From: PVC group bacterium
GTDB taxonomy: Bacteria > Verrucomicrobiota > Kiritimatiellia > CAIKKV01 > PXCX01
Direction: 5' to 3'
DNA: 5,288 nucleotides
NCBI GenBank assembly: GCA_003567575.1
Contig: PWZG01000564.1
Coordinates: forward strand, 1-5,288
Part shown: positions 1 through 5,288 of the stretch, piece by piece
Layout of the letters: each line of letters begins with the position of its first letter
How positions within the stretch are numbered: position 1 is the stretch's first letter
Position numbers and translations under genes: made by a program
Notes under the pieces: model-generated
Database searches by the model: none
Told to the model about the DNA's origin: nothing
The model's input: only the letters and a program-made list of their open reading frames with translations

Positions 1-497
1 CAAGCATCGGAATCGATTTTAAGCTGATTTTTTCCGCCGCCGACAGCGCTCTGTAAAGTTCCTATAGGACAGAAAGAGCACCACGCGCGCTGATGCACAA
101 TCAAGGCCAGAACAATACCAATTCCGGTAGTGATTACACACATTTGCCAGAAGACATATCCCCAGTGATAAATATCAGATGGATTCTGGAGCAGGCGATA
201 GGTCATAAAACCCATTAAACCGATAAATATCACTCCGCGTAAAACCATGTTGCGGAATATCCGCGGTATCTCCCGTTGAGGAGAAGGTACGCTCATAATC
301 CGGTCGAAAAATGCGCCGCGGGGGCAAAGATTGCCGCAAACATAACGGCCGTTGAAAAGGCTGCCGATGAATCCCGCCAGCATCACTAAGGGAACCGAAA
401 ATCCCAGGACGGGGTATTTCCAGCCTAAAGCTATGGTGATAATTACAATCCATAGTAAACTCCATTGGATAATGCGTCGGGTATTATTTCTTTTCAT
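1..497 (-). CDS. Membrane 4Fe-4S binding protein, NapH/FixG-like (Fer4_5), C-terminus cut by window edge
   Basis: This is a probable inner-membrane electron-transfer protein. The 165 visible residues start with a basic tail and two closely spaced hydrophobic stretches (about 10-47). A CxxxCPRGAFFD motif follows (Cys54, Cys58). Further hydrophobic segments lie at about 84-102 and 118-136, then a WCSFCPIGTL motif (Cys140, Cys143). Paired Cys-Pro motifs beside membrane helices are the hallmark of the Fer4_5 family (NapH, NosR C-terminus, CcoG/FixG, YccM), which pass electrons between quinols and soluble or periplasmic partners. The reading ends at Ser-Asp-Ala followed by TG, which fits the first cysteine of a ferredoxin-type cluster just outside the window. 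I chose ATG 497 because GAGAGG (508-513) lies 10 bases upstream; an in-frame ATG at 515 lacks an SD motif. A stop at 528-530 closes the frame. GC is about 48% here, well below its neighbours. The electron partner cannot be identified. Confidence 0.85.
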   Translation of the reverse strand, partial: MKRNNTRRIIQWSLLWIVIITIALGWKYPVLGFSVPLVMLAGFIGSLFNGRYVCGNLCPRGAFFDRIMSVPSPQREIPRIFRNMVLRGVIFIGLMGFMTYRLLQNPSDIYHWGYVFWQMCVITTGIGIVLALIVHQRAWCSFCPIGTLQSAVGGGKNQLKIDSDA

Positions 498-594
498 GTT
501 TTTCTTGCCTCTCATTTTATTGTTCTTTTATGGTTATTTCACTGATTATGGGGGTAGAAGGTCAATTATGGCAAACGCAAGGATGCAGTTCTGG

Positions 595-655
595 TGACGA
601 TCAATTGGTCGTACCCGGCGCCGCGGGATCCGGTCCGCCCGGTTCGAGATCGTCA
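595..655. repeat. Inverted repeat TGACGATC / GATCGTCA enclosing a GC-rich core
   Basis: TGACGATC at 595-602 is matched by its perfect reverse complement at 648-655, enclosing 45 bases. The core contains the GC-rich tract ACCCGGCGCCGCGGGATCC (613-631), with several overlapping short dyads. It lies in the 206-base spacer between the end of the AraC gene and the start of the iron-sulfur gene. It could be part of a terminator for the former, an operator for the latter, or coincidence. No T-run follows on the minus strand, so it is not a canonical intrinsic terminator. Confidence 0.35.
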
Positions 656-703
656 ATTCGCAATTTTGGGACATTCCTTTATCTTTATCGAGGTCCAGGT
701 CGA

Positions 704-1558
704 CTACGGTTTTTCGAAATTGTTTACGTCCTTGTAGCGCCGCCGGAAGCGGGCCGGTGTCTTGCCGGCCAATCGTTTGAAGGCAGCGATGAACTGGGCC
801 GTACCGGCGAACCCAAGCTCATGGCCCAGTTTCCGCACGGAAATGTCGGAAGTAAGTAAACGGCGGATGGCATGTTCGACGCGCGTATAGTCGCGGTACT
901 CCCAGAGCGTGAGAGCAAAGCGGCGCTTAAAGATCCGCGACAACCACCAACGACTGACGCCAAGACGCGCGGCTTCCGTGTCCAAGCGAAGCGTTAATTG
1001 CGGTTCGTGCCGGATACGCCGCGCCAGGGTTCGAAGCTCGGGGCCGGCGGCGATTCCGCCCGGCCGATCCCGGCTGAGCAACTCGATAATGCCGGGCACC
1101 ATGGACGCCACGGTGACCGTCGGCAGTCGGCCAGTGCGTCGCCGCATGTTACGCACCATTTTGTCCAATAGCGCCTGACTCGCGGCATCCGTCAGTTCCG
1201 ATTTTTTCCAATGCCGCCACCAAGGCCATTCCACCTCTTCGGCTGCGGGATGCGCATCAAAAAACCGTTGCATATCCCGGTCGGCAAGCGTCAGATTGCA
1301 CAGTTCCAGCGAATTATCGGCATAGCTCATACGCCAATGATACACTCCCCGCGCCAGATAAACCAAGTCACCGGGTTTGACCTCCACCTTGCGGGCGCCG
1401 ACCGCGAAAACTCCCCGCCCGTTCAACACGTAATCCAACTCATAATACAGATGATGGTGCGGTTCGCAAATGATGCCGCTGGGATCGCGAATGTGGTGTA
1501 GATGCGTACCCTGGCCGTAAAACGGGAGTGGACTCAGATGCGGATGTTGATCCGGCAT
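704..1558 (-). CDS. AraC-family transcriptional regulator with N-terminal cupin sensor
   Basis: This cytoplasmic ligand-responsive DNA-binding regulator has 284 residues, a normal length for the family. Residues about 31-92 form an AraC_binding cupin: a His-rich strand (PHHHLYYELDYVLNG), then VKPGDLVYLARGVYHW, typical of the sugar-sensing pocket. Residues about 190-276 are the double helix-turn-helix domain. The first HTH is LDTEAARLGVSRWWLSRIFK. The second is the diagnostic ISVRKLGHELGFAG, followed by FIAAFKRLAGKTPARFRR. I prefer ATG 1558 over the in-frame GTG at 1570 because GGAG sits 6 bases before the ATG and would lie inside the longer version. The gene follows the hydrolase in the same direction, but a 326-base spacer suggests its own promoter. 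Its targets are unknown; the neighbouring enzyme operon is a reasonable guess. The family assignment is secure, the ligand is not. Confidence 0.95.
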   Translation of the reverse strand: MPDQHPHLSPLPFYGQGTHLHHIRDPSGIICEPHHHLYYELDYVLNGRGVFAVGARKVEVKPGDLVYLARGVYHWRMSYADNSLELCNLTLADRDMQRFFDAHPAAEEVEWPWWRHWKKSELTDAASQALLDKMVRNMRRRTGRLPTVTVASMVPGIIELLSRDRPGGIAAGPELRTLARRIRHEPQLTLRLDTEAARLGVSRWWLSRIFKRRFALTLWEYRDYTRVEHAIRRLLTSDISVRKLGHELGFAGTAQFIAAFKRLAGKTPARFRRRYKDVNNFEKP

Positions 1559-1563
1559 GATAT

Positions 1564-1569
1564 TCTCCA
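1564..1569 (-). promoter_or_regulatory. Shine-Dalgarno site that decides the AraC start
   Basis: On the minus strand TGGAGA is followed by ATATC and ATG at 1558, giving a 6-base gap from the GGAG core. This supports the ATG rather than the upstream in-frame GTG at 1570, which would place the SD motif inside the coding region. Confidence 0.7.
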
Positions 1570-1783
1570 CAGTTCATAAAAGCTTTCCGGCAACACGTTC
1601 GGCCATGGTAAGATATTGCGGAGAACACCCCGCGCCGCGGCCCTGTACGGCATCACCGGTTCCGTATCGTTCGTCTGTTGATCTTTTTTTTAGCGTACAG
1701 ATTATCAAGCAATAATCGCGCCTTGTTCGAGAAGGATTGTTTCAATCAACTGTTCCCCTATTCGAATTCAATCATACCCGTCG

Positions 1784-1822
1784 ATAAAACAAAAGTACAG
1801 GACAACATTCGATGTTTTGTAC
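1784..1822 (-). terminator. Possible intrinsic terminator of the aminotransferase-hydrolase operon
   Basis: Read on the minus strand, GTACA pairs with TGTAC (forward 1818-1822 and 1795-1799). Inside this, AACAT pairs with ATGTT (forward 1812-1816 and 1804-1808) around a CGA loop, with an uneven internal loop between the stems. The U-rich tail TTTTGTTTTAT (forward 1784-1794) follows at once. It begins about 60 bases past the hydrolase stop codon, where an operon terminator would be expected. The stem is AT-rich and interrupted, so the call is tentative. Confidence 0.4.
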
Positions 1823-1884
1823 GCTTAGACAAACAACGAGGGATTTCGCGCACCCGATACCGGGTTCGTATGCTCAATCGATGC

Positions 1885-3234
1885 TCATGCAAGCCGTTTA
1901 TCCAGGCGCAGCAAGGCGTCGACCAGTTTGGTGTGGGCGTCCGCATAGGGCAGTTCGCCGCAGATCAGCGGCACCTTGTCCTGGGCATACCCGCCGCGGG
2001 CGGCGGCGGTTCGATCGGGCGCGTAGCCGATGCTGTCATCGACAAAACTCATCACCAGGGGCAACGGAGCGCGTGCCGCCGCACAGACATCGTTTTTGAT
2101 GGCCTGAAACGTTTCGAATGGACTGCCCAACAAGGCGATGGGGCCGATCCGTATGCCATGAACTTCCGTGGTTGGTTCAAGGGTTTCGCCGCGTTCCGCC
2201 CGTGCAACCAAATCGCGCAGGGCCAGCGCGTAAACGGTTTCCATACGAATATTACGATTTTCGTCCGGAACCATGGTATCGGTGGCTTCCGGATCGTTCA
2301 ACAGCGCCTCGGATTCGGCCAGCAGGCCGCGTAGTTTTTTCAAATCCCATTTTTGACGGGGAAAAACCGTCGTTTCCAAGGCGGCAGTCACCCGGTCGAC
2401 GGCAACCGGTTCGGCCTCCACTAGTCCGCGCCTTACCGCGCGCGCGTAACGGCCCGCCACGATATCCAGCGCCAACAGCGATTCCTGTTCCGGTTTATGA
2501 ACCACGCAACTGTTGACATCCCCTTGCGCGCCCTGGAAGAACAAACCGGTCATGCCGTCGGCATCGCGTTCGACCTGGTTGGTTGCCACGCCTGGATAAT
2601 CGCCGTGAATAAAACGGGTATCGCTGCAGCAGACGACAGGATGACAACCGAAATAACTGGCAAAACCACGCAACTTACCATCCGGCGCCCGAACAGCCAG
2701 CACATGGCAGGTCGTATCGGTCAATTCCGGTTTGGCTGGTTGCCAGCCGTCGCTCAGTACCGACTCGAGTGGCGGTTGATCACGGTCGTATTCGCGGTTC
2801 AAACCAATGCCGGGGCAGGGAACCTCGGCATGCCGCAGTTGCGCCTCGCGCAAATCCGCCAACGCCGCGATTGCCGCGGCCGCAATCCGGTTGTGCAACG
2901 TTTCGCGATACGGTTCATCCGGGGCGCCCCAACCGATATAGGGTCCGGTATTGGGTCCGCTATGCGTATGCGAGCAGCAGATCATCACCGACTCATCCGG
3001 CAAGCCTGCGCTGTCCCGTAATCTGGCGCGCACTTTCCTCGTAATCCCGCGTGTGATGCCAATCAGGTCGCAACTTATGATCACGACCGTCATACCACCC
3101 TGTTCGATCGCCATCGCCCGTGCCCACAGCCGGTCACGGATACCGATCGAGTTCCGGCAGCGGAATGGTCCGAAACCGCAAAGTTCCACGCCCACCCGCG
3201 GCGTGATATCGTTCCTCCCGAATCCTGCTTTCAT
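1885..3234 (-). CDS. Neutral/alkaline ceramidase N-terminal domain-like hydrolase
   Basis: The 449-residue product resembles the N-terminal catalytic domain of neutral/alkaline non-lysosomal ceramidases, zinc amidases that cleave the N-acyl bond of ceramide. Visible landmarks are AGFGRNDITP (residues 3-12), CSHTHSGP with His89 and His91, LNREYD with Arg147 (like the family INRSP motif), GCHP with His198, and HGDYPG with His210. Then come GAQGDVNS (235-242), SPFE with Glu374, and SIGY with Tyr404. His89, His198, Glu374 and Tyr404 match the expected zinc ligands. The catalytic GDVSPN of true ceramidases reads GDVNS here, so the nucleophilic serine is displaced or absent. There is no signal peptide and no C-terminal Ig-like domain, which suggests a cytoplasmic enzyme with another substrate. 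ATG 3234 gives the family-like start MKAGFG and overlaps the upstream stop as ATGA; an in-frame ATG at 3252 is the alternative. The family is clear, the substrate unknown. Confidence 0.9.
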   Translation of the reverse strand: MKAGFGRNDITPRVGVELCGFGPFRCRNSIGIRDRLWARAMAIEQGGMTVVIISCDLIGITRGITRKVRARLRDSAGLPDESVMICCSHTHSGPNTGPYIGWGAPDEPYRETLHNRIAAAAIAALADLREAQLRHAEVPCPGIGLNREYDRDQPPLESVLSDGWQPAKPELTDTTCHVLAVRAPDGKLRGFASYFGCHPVVCCSDTRFIHGDYPGVATNQVERDADGMTGLFFQGAQGDVNSCVVHKPEQESLLALDIVAGRYARAVRRGLVEAEPVAVDRVTAALETTVFPRQKWDLKKLRGLLAESEALLNDPEATDTMVPDENRNIRMETVYALALRDLVARAERGETLEPTTEVHGIRIGPIALLGSPFETFQAIKNDVCAAARAPLPLVMSFVDDSIGYAPDRTAAARGGYAQDKVPLICGELPYADAHTKLVDALLRLDKRLA

Positions 3235-4526
3235 TTTGTGGATTGCTCCCATGCCTGCTGCGCCTCGGGTAGATGGTCCGATACCTTGCGGATGGCGGCA
3301 AGTAACTGATTGATATATTGGCTGTTACCCAGCAATTGCACCTGGCCCAGCGTTACCGCGGTTTCCGCCACGCTTTTTTCCGTATTCGGTAATGCCAGGC
3401 GGCTGTAATCCTGAAGAGTTTTCGGGTCGCGATAAGGAATCGGACTGGTCGTCTCGTCGTACAGGTTCAACAACGGATTGCGGTACACCGGCCCATAGGT
3501 GCCGCCAAGTCCGCAGCCTTCCGCCGCCACCGCATGCCGGAACGCATCGCGACTGACCCCGTTCGCGGCGTCTGTGTCGTAATACAACGTCATGGCGTAA
3601 TAGGCCTGACGCGTTATTCTCCGGTCGCGCCGGGCTGCGCGCAAGGGACCACCGATCTTTTCCAGGCCTTCCCGGATTTGCTGCGCGCTACGTTCGCGGC
3701 GCGCCGTCTGCGATGCCAGCCGCGTTAATCCGCCACGCAACAAAACCGCCTGCATTTCCGTCATCCGGTAATTGTGTCCGTAACGGTTGGCGCGAACCAG
3801 GTTGTCAAACAGGCTTTCCTTCGGGTTACCGGGCGCCCAGCCGACTTGTTTCAGCGCAAATACGGTCTGGTACACATCCAACCGGTTGGTCGTTACCGCG
3901 CCGCCTTCGCCGCTGGTCAAGACCTTGCTCTGTTGGAACGAGAAACTGCCGGCATCGCCGATCGCGCCGGCGCCCTTGTTGCGCCAGCGGCTGCCGTGCT
4001 GGTGCGCCACGTCTTCAAGCACCTTTATCTTGTGCTTGCGGGAGATCTTCAATATGGCATCCATATCGCACATGCAACCGTATAAATGTACGGGAATCAC
4101 GGCTTTGGTCCGGGGCGTGATGGCGGCTTCGAACGATGCCGGATCGAGCGCCAGCGTTTCGGGATCGATATCGACAAACACGACGTTGGCGCCGATATCC
4201 ATGGCCGCCTGCGCAGTTGCCACCCAGGTCAAGGCCGGGACAATTACCTCATCACCGGGTACAACGCCCAGAGCCTGCAACGCACATTGCATAGTAACCG
4301 TGCCATTGGACATCGCCGCCGTATAGCGCGCGCCGATAAAGTCGCTGAACGATTCGCAAAATGCGCGCTCATGCTTGCCGACCCAGCTCCAACAACCGCT
4401 TTGCACCACTTCGGTCATCCAGCGAACCTCGCCTGCGCCGGTTACCGGCCAGGCCGGACTCGGTCGGGTCACGGCCTTGGGACCACCGAATACCGCCAGT
4501 TTGGAATGTTTTTGTGTTGCCATCAT
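3231..4526 (-). CDS. DegT/DnrJ/EryC1/StrS family PLP-dependent aminotransferase
   Basis: This 431-residue cytoplasmic PLP enzyme is of the type that transfers an amino group, usually from glutamine or glutamate, to a keto-sugar or ketocyclitol. Fold type I landmarks appear in order: SNGT (73-76, phosphate binding), LTWVATAQA with Trp101 stacking on PLP, VHLYGCMCDMD (146-156), EDVAHQHG with Asp172, and SFSFQQSKVLTSGEGGAV with Lys201 as Schiff-base lysine. HNYRMTEMQA (251-260) and YGPVYRNPLL (344-353) follow. The FQxSK context and the PVYRNPL stretch recall the StsC-like branch (scyllo-inosose aminotransferases) more than nucleotide-sugar enzymes with HxTK; this comparison is from memory. Length is normal. 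It is first in the operon, starting at ATG 4526 with AAAGGA 7 bases upstream, and its TGA overlaps the hydrolase ATG. No sugar-nucleotide or cell-envelope genes are visible, so a catabolic role is as likely as a biosynthetic one. Confidence 0.95.
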   Translation of the reverse strand: MMATQKHSKLAVFGGPKAVTRPSPAWPVTGAGEVRWMTEVVQSGCWSWVGKHERAFCESFSDFIGARYTAAMSNGTVTMQCALQALGVVPGDEVIVPALTWVATAQAAMDIGANVVFVDIDPETLALDPASFEAAITPRTKAVIPVHLYGCMCDMDAILKISRKHKIKVLEDVAHQHGSRWRNKGAGAIGDAGSFSFQQSKVLTSGEGGAVTTNRLDVYQTVFALKQVGWAPGNPKESLFDNLVRANRYGHNYRMTEMQAVLLRGGLTRLASQTARRERSAQQIREGLEKIGGPLRAARRDRRITRQAYYAMTLYYDTDAANGVSRDAFRHAVAAEGCGLGGTYGPVYRNPLLNLYDETTSPIPYRDPKTLQDYSRLALPNTEKSVAETAVTLGQVQLLGNSQYINQLLAAIRKVSDHLPEAQQAWEQSTK

Positions 4527-4533
4527 TATTCCG

Positions 4534-4539
4534 TCCTTT
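4534..4539 (-). promoter_or_regulatory. Shine-Dalgarno site of the aminotransferase
   Basis: AAAGGA on the minus strand ends 7 bases before ATG 4526. This favours the first of two adjacent ATG codons (4526 and 4523). Confidence 0.75.
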
Positions 4540-4547
4540 CGTCAATA

Positions 4548-4584
4548 TTACCTGTTATTGTTATTTGCAACGGTTTTACCTGTT
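4548..4584. repeat. 9-base direct repeat, candidate operator upstream of the enzyme operon
   Basis: TTACCTGTT occurs at 4548-4556 and again at 4576-4584 (AACAGGTAA twice on the minus strand, in operon orientation), 28 bases start to start. It lies 22 to 58 bases upstream of the aminotransferase start. AraC-family regulators often bind direct repeats near their target promoters, and one is encoded divergently here. The 28-base spacing is not a whole number of helical turns, so this is only a candidate. Confidence 0.35.
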
Positions 4585-4700
4585 TCCCTCCGGCATTACG
4601 AATATTCTTGTTTTTATCGTGTTTTCATGATTTAATCTTCTTGGTTTACAGCAGCACGGCGGCATGTTCGCTGACTGGTTATTGAAACAATATTCGGCGG

Positions 4701-4728
4701 AAAAAGCAATTGCCGATTTGTGCTTTTT
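4701..4728. repeat. Inverted repeat AAAAAGCA / TGCTTTTT in the divergent intergenic region
   Basis: AAAAAGCA (4701-4708) and its perfect complement TGCTTTTT (4721-4728) flank a 12-base loop. The T-run continues to 4731, so on the plus strand the element looks like an A/T-rich terminator hairpin. No gene upstream on that strand needs one, however. It could be a regulator-binding palindrome between the divergent promoters, or an early stop for read-through into the plus-strand regulator. Confidence 0.45.
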
Positions 4729-4744
4729 TTTACCCGTTCTTGCT

Positions 4745-4750
4745 TATTAT
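4745..4750 (+). promoter_or_regulatory. Possible -10 box (TATTAT) for the plus-strand AraC gene
   Basis: TATTAT differs from the TATAAT consensus at one base and ends 5 bases before ATG 4756. Transcription would then begin at or next to the start codon, giving a leaderless message. That would explain the missing Shine-Dalgarno motif. No good -35 hexamer is found at 16-18 bases. Confidence 0.25.
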
Positions 4751-4755
4751 GCATT

Positions 4756-5288
4756 ATGTGGTCACCTATCACGGATTGGGTCTTGTTACATCCCGAACGC
4801 TGGCGGATAATAATCTCCGGCATGCCGGATGAATCGGTGGCGGTCACCGCTTCACACGGCATTGGCTACCGCCGCGAGCGGCGAGCGCATTCCCACGCTG
4901 AATTGTTGTTCGGATTGCGTGGAGAAACGGTGTACGGCCTCGGCGAAGCCTTCTATCCGGTCGGTCCCGGCACGGTCATGGCGTTTGCACCGATGGAACT
5001 GCATCAGAACGGATATCCTGCTTTCGAGCCGCCGGTCGATCATCTTTGGATCAGCCTGATGCACGATGGTTTTACGGCGCGGCGGGTGCGGGTGCGGCGG
5101 GGTTGCATGCTTTCGGAAAATGTAGGCGCATCTGTATACGATGCGCTCTGCCTGCCGCCGGGGGAACAATTAAAATCGCATGCCGACAGGCAACTGGAAG
5201 AAACCCTTGATCTGCGTTTGTTCCGCGCCCGCACGCTGGCCCTGAACGTCATTTTGGCGTTACTGGATGGCGCTCGGCGTCGGCGGGC
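4756..5288 (+). CDS. AraC-family regulator, N-terminal cupin sensor domain (C-terminus cut by window edge)
   Basis: The frame stays open to the window edge, giving 177 residues. The visible part is a cupin ligand-binding domain of the AraC type. RAHSHAELLFGLRGETVYGLG has His45 and His47 in the first conserved strand. VGPGTVMAFAPMELHQ (69-84) follows, as in the 'PGD...P...H' cupin hairpin, then DHLWISLM (95-102). An Arg/Leu-rich helical stretch (150-177) is probably the dimerisation linker. The DNA-binding helix-turn-helix pair should lie just beyond the window, so the AraC call rests on the sensor half. The gene is divergent from the aminotransferase operon across 229 bases, the classic arrangement for a local regulator. 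ATG 4756 lacks a Shine-Dalgarno motif; the in-frame ATG at 4822 has none at good spacing either. The upstream in-frame stop is at 4672-4674. It is not a close copy of the first AraC protein, so the ligands probably differ. Confidence 0.8.
   Translation, partial: MWSPITDWVLLHPERWRIIISGMPDESVAVTASHGIGYRRERRAHSHAELLFGLRGETVYGLGEAFYPVGPGTVMAFAPMELHQNGYPAFEPPVDHLWISLMHDGFTARRVRVRRGCMLSENVGASVYDALCLPPGEQLKSHADRQLEETLDLRLFRARTLALNVILALLDGARRRR

Larger units (their letters stand above)
1559..1884. other. 326-base non-coding spacer between the hydrolase and the AraC gene
   Basis: I see no credible gene here; reading frames crossing it are extensions of antisense shadows. It holds an 8-T run (1684-1691), an inverted repeat GATTAT/ATAATC (1700-1705 and 1712-1717), a CCGCGCCGCGG palindrome (1630-1640), and a hairpin ACCCG-ATAC-CGGGT (1852-1865) just past the hydrolase stop codon. 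Four TGTAC-type motifs occur (1644-1649, 1694-1699, 1794-1799, 1818-1823). It should contain the 3' end of the enzyme operon and the promoter of the leftward AraC gene. No convincing -35/-10 pair was found: GATAAT on the minus strand (forward 1702-1707) is a possible -10 with a poor -35. Confidence 0.6.

Noticed and set aside
175..465. A 96-residue minus-strand frame overlapping the iron-sulfur gene
   Set aside because: It lies in another frame of the same strand and has no family features. The overlapping frame shows clear CxxxCP and CxxCP motifs and membrane helices.
1841..1890. A tRNA-like GGGTTCG segment
   Set aside because: Only a 5-base hairpin is present. No acceptor, D or anticodon arms could be folded around it.
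1678..2334. A 218-residue plus-strand frame
   Set aside because: It is antisense to the well-supported hydrolase, resembles no family, and is explained by high GC at the third codon position of the real gene.
3235..3252. Longer start for the hydrolase at ATG 3252
   Set aside because: It adds MGAIHK ahead of the family-typical MKAGFG start and loses the ATGA coupling. It cannot be excluded.
4086..4685. A 199-residue plus-strand frame
   Set aside because: It is antisense to the aminotransferase N-terminal half. Low-complexity tail and no recognisable domain.
1..5288. CRISPR array, insertion sequence, transposase or attachment site
   Set aside because: No regularly spaced repeats, no transposase or integrase frames, and no terminal inverted repeats with target duplications were seen.

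Overview
The window carries parts or all of five genes from a bacterial chromosome. Three are complete or nearly readable end to end, and one is cut at each window edge. The gene families suggest, without proving, a member of the PVC group (Lentisphaerota, Verrucomicrobiota or Planctomycetota). These are a ceramidase-like hydrolase without an Ig-like tail, a DegT/StsC-type aminotransferase and cupin-sensor AraC regulators, a mix I associate with those phyla. Three genes have recognisable Shine-Dalgarno (SD) motifs.

Layout from left to right. Positions 1-497 (minus) hold the N-terminal 165 residues of a membrane iron-sulfur protein of the NapH/FixG-like Fer4_5 type, cut by the left edge. A short spacer with a GC-rich inverted repeat separates it from a complete AraC-family regulator (704-1558, minus). 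A 326-base non-coding spacer follows (1559-1884), with several GTAC-centred motifs and a terminator-like hairpin. Next comes a two-gene operon read leftwards: a DegT/DnrJ/EryC1/StrS PLP aminotransferase (3231-4526), then a neutral/alkaline-ceramidase-like hydrolase (1885-3234). Their stop and start codons overlap as ATGA. A 229-base AT-rich divergent intergenic region (4527-4755) contains a 9-base direct repeat and an inverted repeat. Reading right from it is a second AraC-family regulator, cut by the right edge (4756-5288).

The likely logic is a small inducible module: two translationally coupled enzymes flanked by two transcription factors with cupin ligand-binding domains. The rightmost regulator is transcribed divergently from the operon, the usual position for a local controller. 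The aminotransferase most resembles the ketocyclitol/keto-sugar branch of its family. The hydrolase keeps the metal-binding and substrate-binding landmarks of neutral ceramidase but lacks the catalytic serine motif. Together they suggest handling of an amino- or N-acyl-substituted sugar or cyclitol; this is inference, not demonstration. The iron-sulfur membrane gene is clearly lower in GC and is probably unrelated.
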